NCBI GenBank assembly: GCA_017473335.1
Contig: JAFULN010000065.1
Coordinates: 1 to 33,730, forward strand
DNA: 33,730 nucleotides
Source of the DNA: Erysipelotrichaceae bacterium
Lineage (GTDB): Bacteria; Bacillota_I; Bacilli_A; Erysipelotrichales; Erysipelotrichaceae
Reading direction: 5' to 3'
In this document: in pieces, positions 32,270 through 33,730 of the stretch
How positions within the stretch are numbered: position 1 is the first letter of the stretch
Layout of the letters: every line of letters starts with the position of its first letter
The notes under the pieces: model-generated
What the model saw: the letters and a program-made list of their open reading frames with translations, nothing else
Databases searched by the model: none
Told to the model about the DNA's origin: nothing
Translations under genes and position numbers: made by a program

Positions 32270-32273
32270 TAAT

Positions 32274-32305
32274 GAAAAAGACTTTACTGAAGTTCAGTAA
32301 AGTCT
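32274..32305 (-). terminator. Terminator of the minus-strand HAD gene
   Basis: Perfect 13-bp arms (AGACTTTACTGAA / TTCAGTAAAGTCT) with a single central base, so the real loop takes some pairs apart; minus-strand tail TTTTCATTA. The HAD stop codon is inside the hairpin. Confidence 0.85.
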
Positions 32306-32937
32306 AAGATAGACATCTTTGTATGATCTATAGATGGTGAATTTTTGTCTTTTTTGATTTGAATAATGTGCTTAAAGCCTGCCTCATGTGCACAGCGAAT
32401 GCCTGTTGGAGAATCTTCAAAAATAAGTGTAGATTCAACAGGTGATCCAATTGCAGCAGCTGCATCCTTAAACATTTGAATCTTATCTGCATATGTACCA
32501 TCATCATAGCGGATATTTTCAGGATTCATCCAGTTGCTTAAGTGAAAATATTCTACAAAGAAATCAATATTCTCTTTGATCGATGCGCTTGCGATAGTGA
32601 ATGGGATATTATTTTGTTTAAGATAATCAAATAAGTCAATTGTGCCTGGAACTAATGGAAGGTTCTGTTCAACAACCATCTTTCGATAAACAGCTTCTTT
32701 TTTTAGAGAATATTCTTTATTTTGTTCAGGGGTGAGTTCAGGGCGCATCATTTGAATGATGACAGCGTTATTCTTTCCGCTTAGTTGGCGATTTTCTTCT
32801 TCGCTCATTTCTTTTCCAGTCAGCATTAAAGATATTTCTGACCATGATAGAACATGAAGATGAGCATCAAAGACTAATGTCCCATTAAAATCAAAAACGA
32901 TACCTGTAATACCGTCTAACCAGTTTTTCTTGTTCAT
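32284..32937 (-). CDS. HAD-IA phosphatase, beta-phosphoglucomutase-like
   Basis: A 217-residue HAD hydrolase with an alpha-helical cap. Motif I reads GIVFDFNGTLVFD, in which the second aspartate (general acid/base in DxDGT) is asparagine; motif II is TIASAS; motif III uses the lysine of ADKIQMFKDAA; motif IV is LIFEDSPTGIRCAHEAGF. The overall pattern matches the PgmB/sugar-phosphatase group. The Asn change lowers or redirects phosphatase chemistry in principle, but DFNGT variants do occur among Firmicute HAD proteins. ATG 32937 follows GGAGGAATTAGT; an earlier in-frame ATG at 32964 has no site. Substrate unknown. Confidence 0.85.
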   Translation of the reverse strand: MNKKNWLDGITGIVFDFNGTLVFDAHLHVLSWSEISLMLTGKEMSEEENRQLSGKNNAVIIQMMRPELTPEQNKEYSLKKEAVYRKMVVEQNLPLVPGTIDLFDYLKQNNIPFTIASASIKENIDFFVEYFHLSNWMNPENIRYDDGTYADKIQMFKDAAAAIGSPVESTLIFEDSPTGIRCAHEAGFKHIIQIKKDKNSPSIDHTKMSILDFTELQ

Positions 32938-33086
32938 ACTAATTCCTCCAAGTTTATTGAACATGATTTAAAAAAGAATTTCAACAGTTTCATCAATAAT
33001 ATTGAAAACTAGAGGAAATTTGAATCTAATTTCTTTAATATGATCAAAAGATAAAGTATGATAATAGAAACGACGGGAGTGATGAT

Positions 33087-33557
33087 ATGAAACTGTTATT
33101 TAAACAAAGATTTTTCAGCTGGCTGGATAGCTACGATATTTATGATGAAGCGAATCAGACCGTATTTACAGTAGAAGGGCAATTAGCTTTAGGACATACA
33201 TTGCATGTGATGAATCAGTATGGTGAACATGTTGCTACATTGAAACAGAAGCTTCTTTCCTTTTTACCGGTTTTTCATGTATATCAGCACGATGAACATA
33301 TAGGATCTATTTCAAGAGAGTTTTCTTTTTTCTCTCCTTCTTATCATATTGACTATAAAGGCTGGGATGTTCAGGGGGATTTCTTTGAGTGGGACTATCA
33401 AATAGTGAATCACTCAGGTGAAGAAATCGCAGTTGTTTCTAAAGAGTTGATGAACTGGACAGATACCTATGTGATTGATGTAGTTTATCCAGAAAATGCA
33501 TTAGATGTGCTGATGCTTGTTTTAGCGATTGATGCAGAGAAATGTTCCAGAAACTAA
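33087..33557 (+). CDS. LURP-one-related (YxjI-type) protein
   Basis: A 156-residue protein of the LURP-one-related/YxjI fold, a 12-stranded barrel similar to Tubby and phospholipid scramblases. The repeated layout is visible: KQRFFSWLDSYDIYDEANQT, then a strand GHTLHVMNQYGEHVATLKQK, IGSISREFSFFSPSYHID, and a C-terminal hydrophobic helix (NALDVLMLVLAID). Function in bacteria is not established. It stands alone between a RBS (GGGAG) and its own terminator. Confidence 0.8.
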   Translation: MKLLFKQRFFSWLDSYDIYDEANQTVFTVEGQLALGHTLHVMNQYGEHVATLKQKLLSFLPVFHVYQHDEHIGSISREFSFFSPSYHIDYKGWDVQGDFFEWDYQIVNHSGEEIAVVSKELMNWTDTYVIDVVYPENALDVLMLVLAIDAEKCSRN

Positions 33558-33588
33558 TAAAGGGTTCATAAAGAACCCTTTATTTTGT
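33556..33588 (+). terminator. Terminator of the LURP-one-like gene
   Basis: Perfect 12-bp stem AATAAAGGGTTC / GAACCCTTTATT, loop ATAAA, then TTG. The stop codon precedes it directly. Confidence 0.9.
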
Positions 33589-33597
33589 AAAAGTATC

Positions 33598-33730
33598 CAC
33601 CACTTTCTGGGTTTGGGGACCATCTACTTCATCTGGTGGGGAGCTGATTATCCCCAGTAGTTGATGGAGTATTAACCTCTTTCTATAATTGACTACGATC
33701 TGTATAGAAGGAGGTTTTTATTATGGATCA
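33598..33730 (+). mobile_element. Probable left end of an IS200-type insertion sequence (partial)
   Basis: After the last terminator the base composition changes (runs of G and C). An imperfect long hairpin spans CCATCTACT ... AGTTGATGG (33620-33667) enclosing TGGGGA / TCCCCA (33637-33656). A second hairpin, AACCTCTTTCTATA / TATAGAAGGAGGTT (33674-33687 and 33703-33716, one mismatch), buries the AAGGAGG ribosome binding site of an ATG at 33723. IS200 elements have exactly this sort of left-end hairpin followed by a stem that hides the tnpA binding site. The exact outer boundary cannot be fixed without the right end. Confidence 0.5.
33723..33730 (+). CDS. Start of a truncated gene, possibly IS200 transposase tnpA
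   Basis: ATG GAT CA at the window edge, eight bases after AAGGAGG (33708-33714). Only two full codons (Met-Asp) are visible; many IS200 transposases begin Met-Asp, which fits the upstream hairpins but proves nothing alone. Confidence 0.4.

Larger units (their letters stand above)
31978..32270 (+). other. Third terminated transcription unit in the gene-free region
   Basis: A TATACT -10 box (31978-31983), an AGGAGG site (32004-32009), a very short frame, a long hairpin GTTTCCTGATCAG / GCTGATTGAGGAAAC (32049-32085, with a small internal loop) and a strong terminator AGAGGGTT / AACCCTCT plus TTTTCTT (32240-32269). It could be a structured RNA or the remnant of a gene; see the decayed frame entry. 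Confidence 0.4.

Overview
The window is a low-GC, Gram-positive type stretch with strong AAGGAGG-like ribosome binding sites, many short hairpin terminators and the secA-prfB gene pair. Gene content (fructose-type PTS, comFA/comFC, tandem cold-shock genes, IspD, lipoproteins, a flavinylated reductase) suits an anaerobic gut Firmicute. Erysipelotrichaceae is my best guess from the protein style, but no taxonomic marker such as rRNA is present. There are no tRNA, rRNA or CRISPR features.

Layout. 1-4.4 kb: the 3' end of nagB, a Cof-type HAD phosphatase and a YhfZ-family regulator run together, followed by an Asp/Glu racemase-like gene overlapping a four-carbon acid sugar kinase. 4.4-5.2 kb: two small membrane-linked genes on the minus strand. 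5.3-8.3 kb (minus): an operon of a KduI/IolB-type isomerase, a transaldolase-family enzyme and an iron-dependent alcohol dehydrogenase, divergent from a DeoR-type repressor with overlapping promoters. This parts list resembles transaldolase sulfoglycolysis more than inositol breakdown. 9.4-14.4 kb: a PRD/EII-domain regulator, separate PTS IIA, IIB and IIC genes and a class II aldolase, with an 18-bp repeat upstream of both the regulator and IIB. 14.5-17.4 kb: a DUF5058 membrane protein, a second membrane protein and an M20 peptidase.

17.4-24.8 kb: folA and a PduO-type adenosyltransferase gene (minus), an unusual ClpC-like protein whose second ATPase domain has lost its motifs, ispD, a MATE exporter, a cluster of DnaA-box-like sites, comFA/comFC and two cold-shock genes. 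24.8-28.4 kb: secA and prfB, the latter with the CTT-TGA-C programmed frameshift. 28.5-31.6 kb: a lipoprotein flavin reductase with a covalent-FMN motif, and a lipoprotein of unknown function.

31.56-32.28 kb has no intact protein gene. It carries what look like two paralogous small-RNA genes with UCCCCU loops, then a third terminated unit with a decayed reading frame. The loop of the second RNA is perfectly complementary over 11 bases to the ribosome binding site of the DUF5058 gene at 14.48 kb. The window ends with a HAD phosphatase (minus), a LURP-one-like gene and a structured stretch that looks like the left end of an IS200-type insertion sequence.
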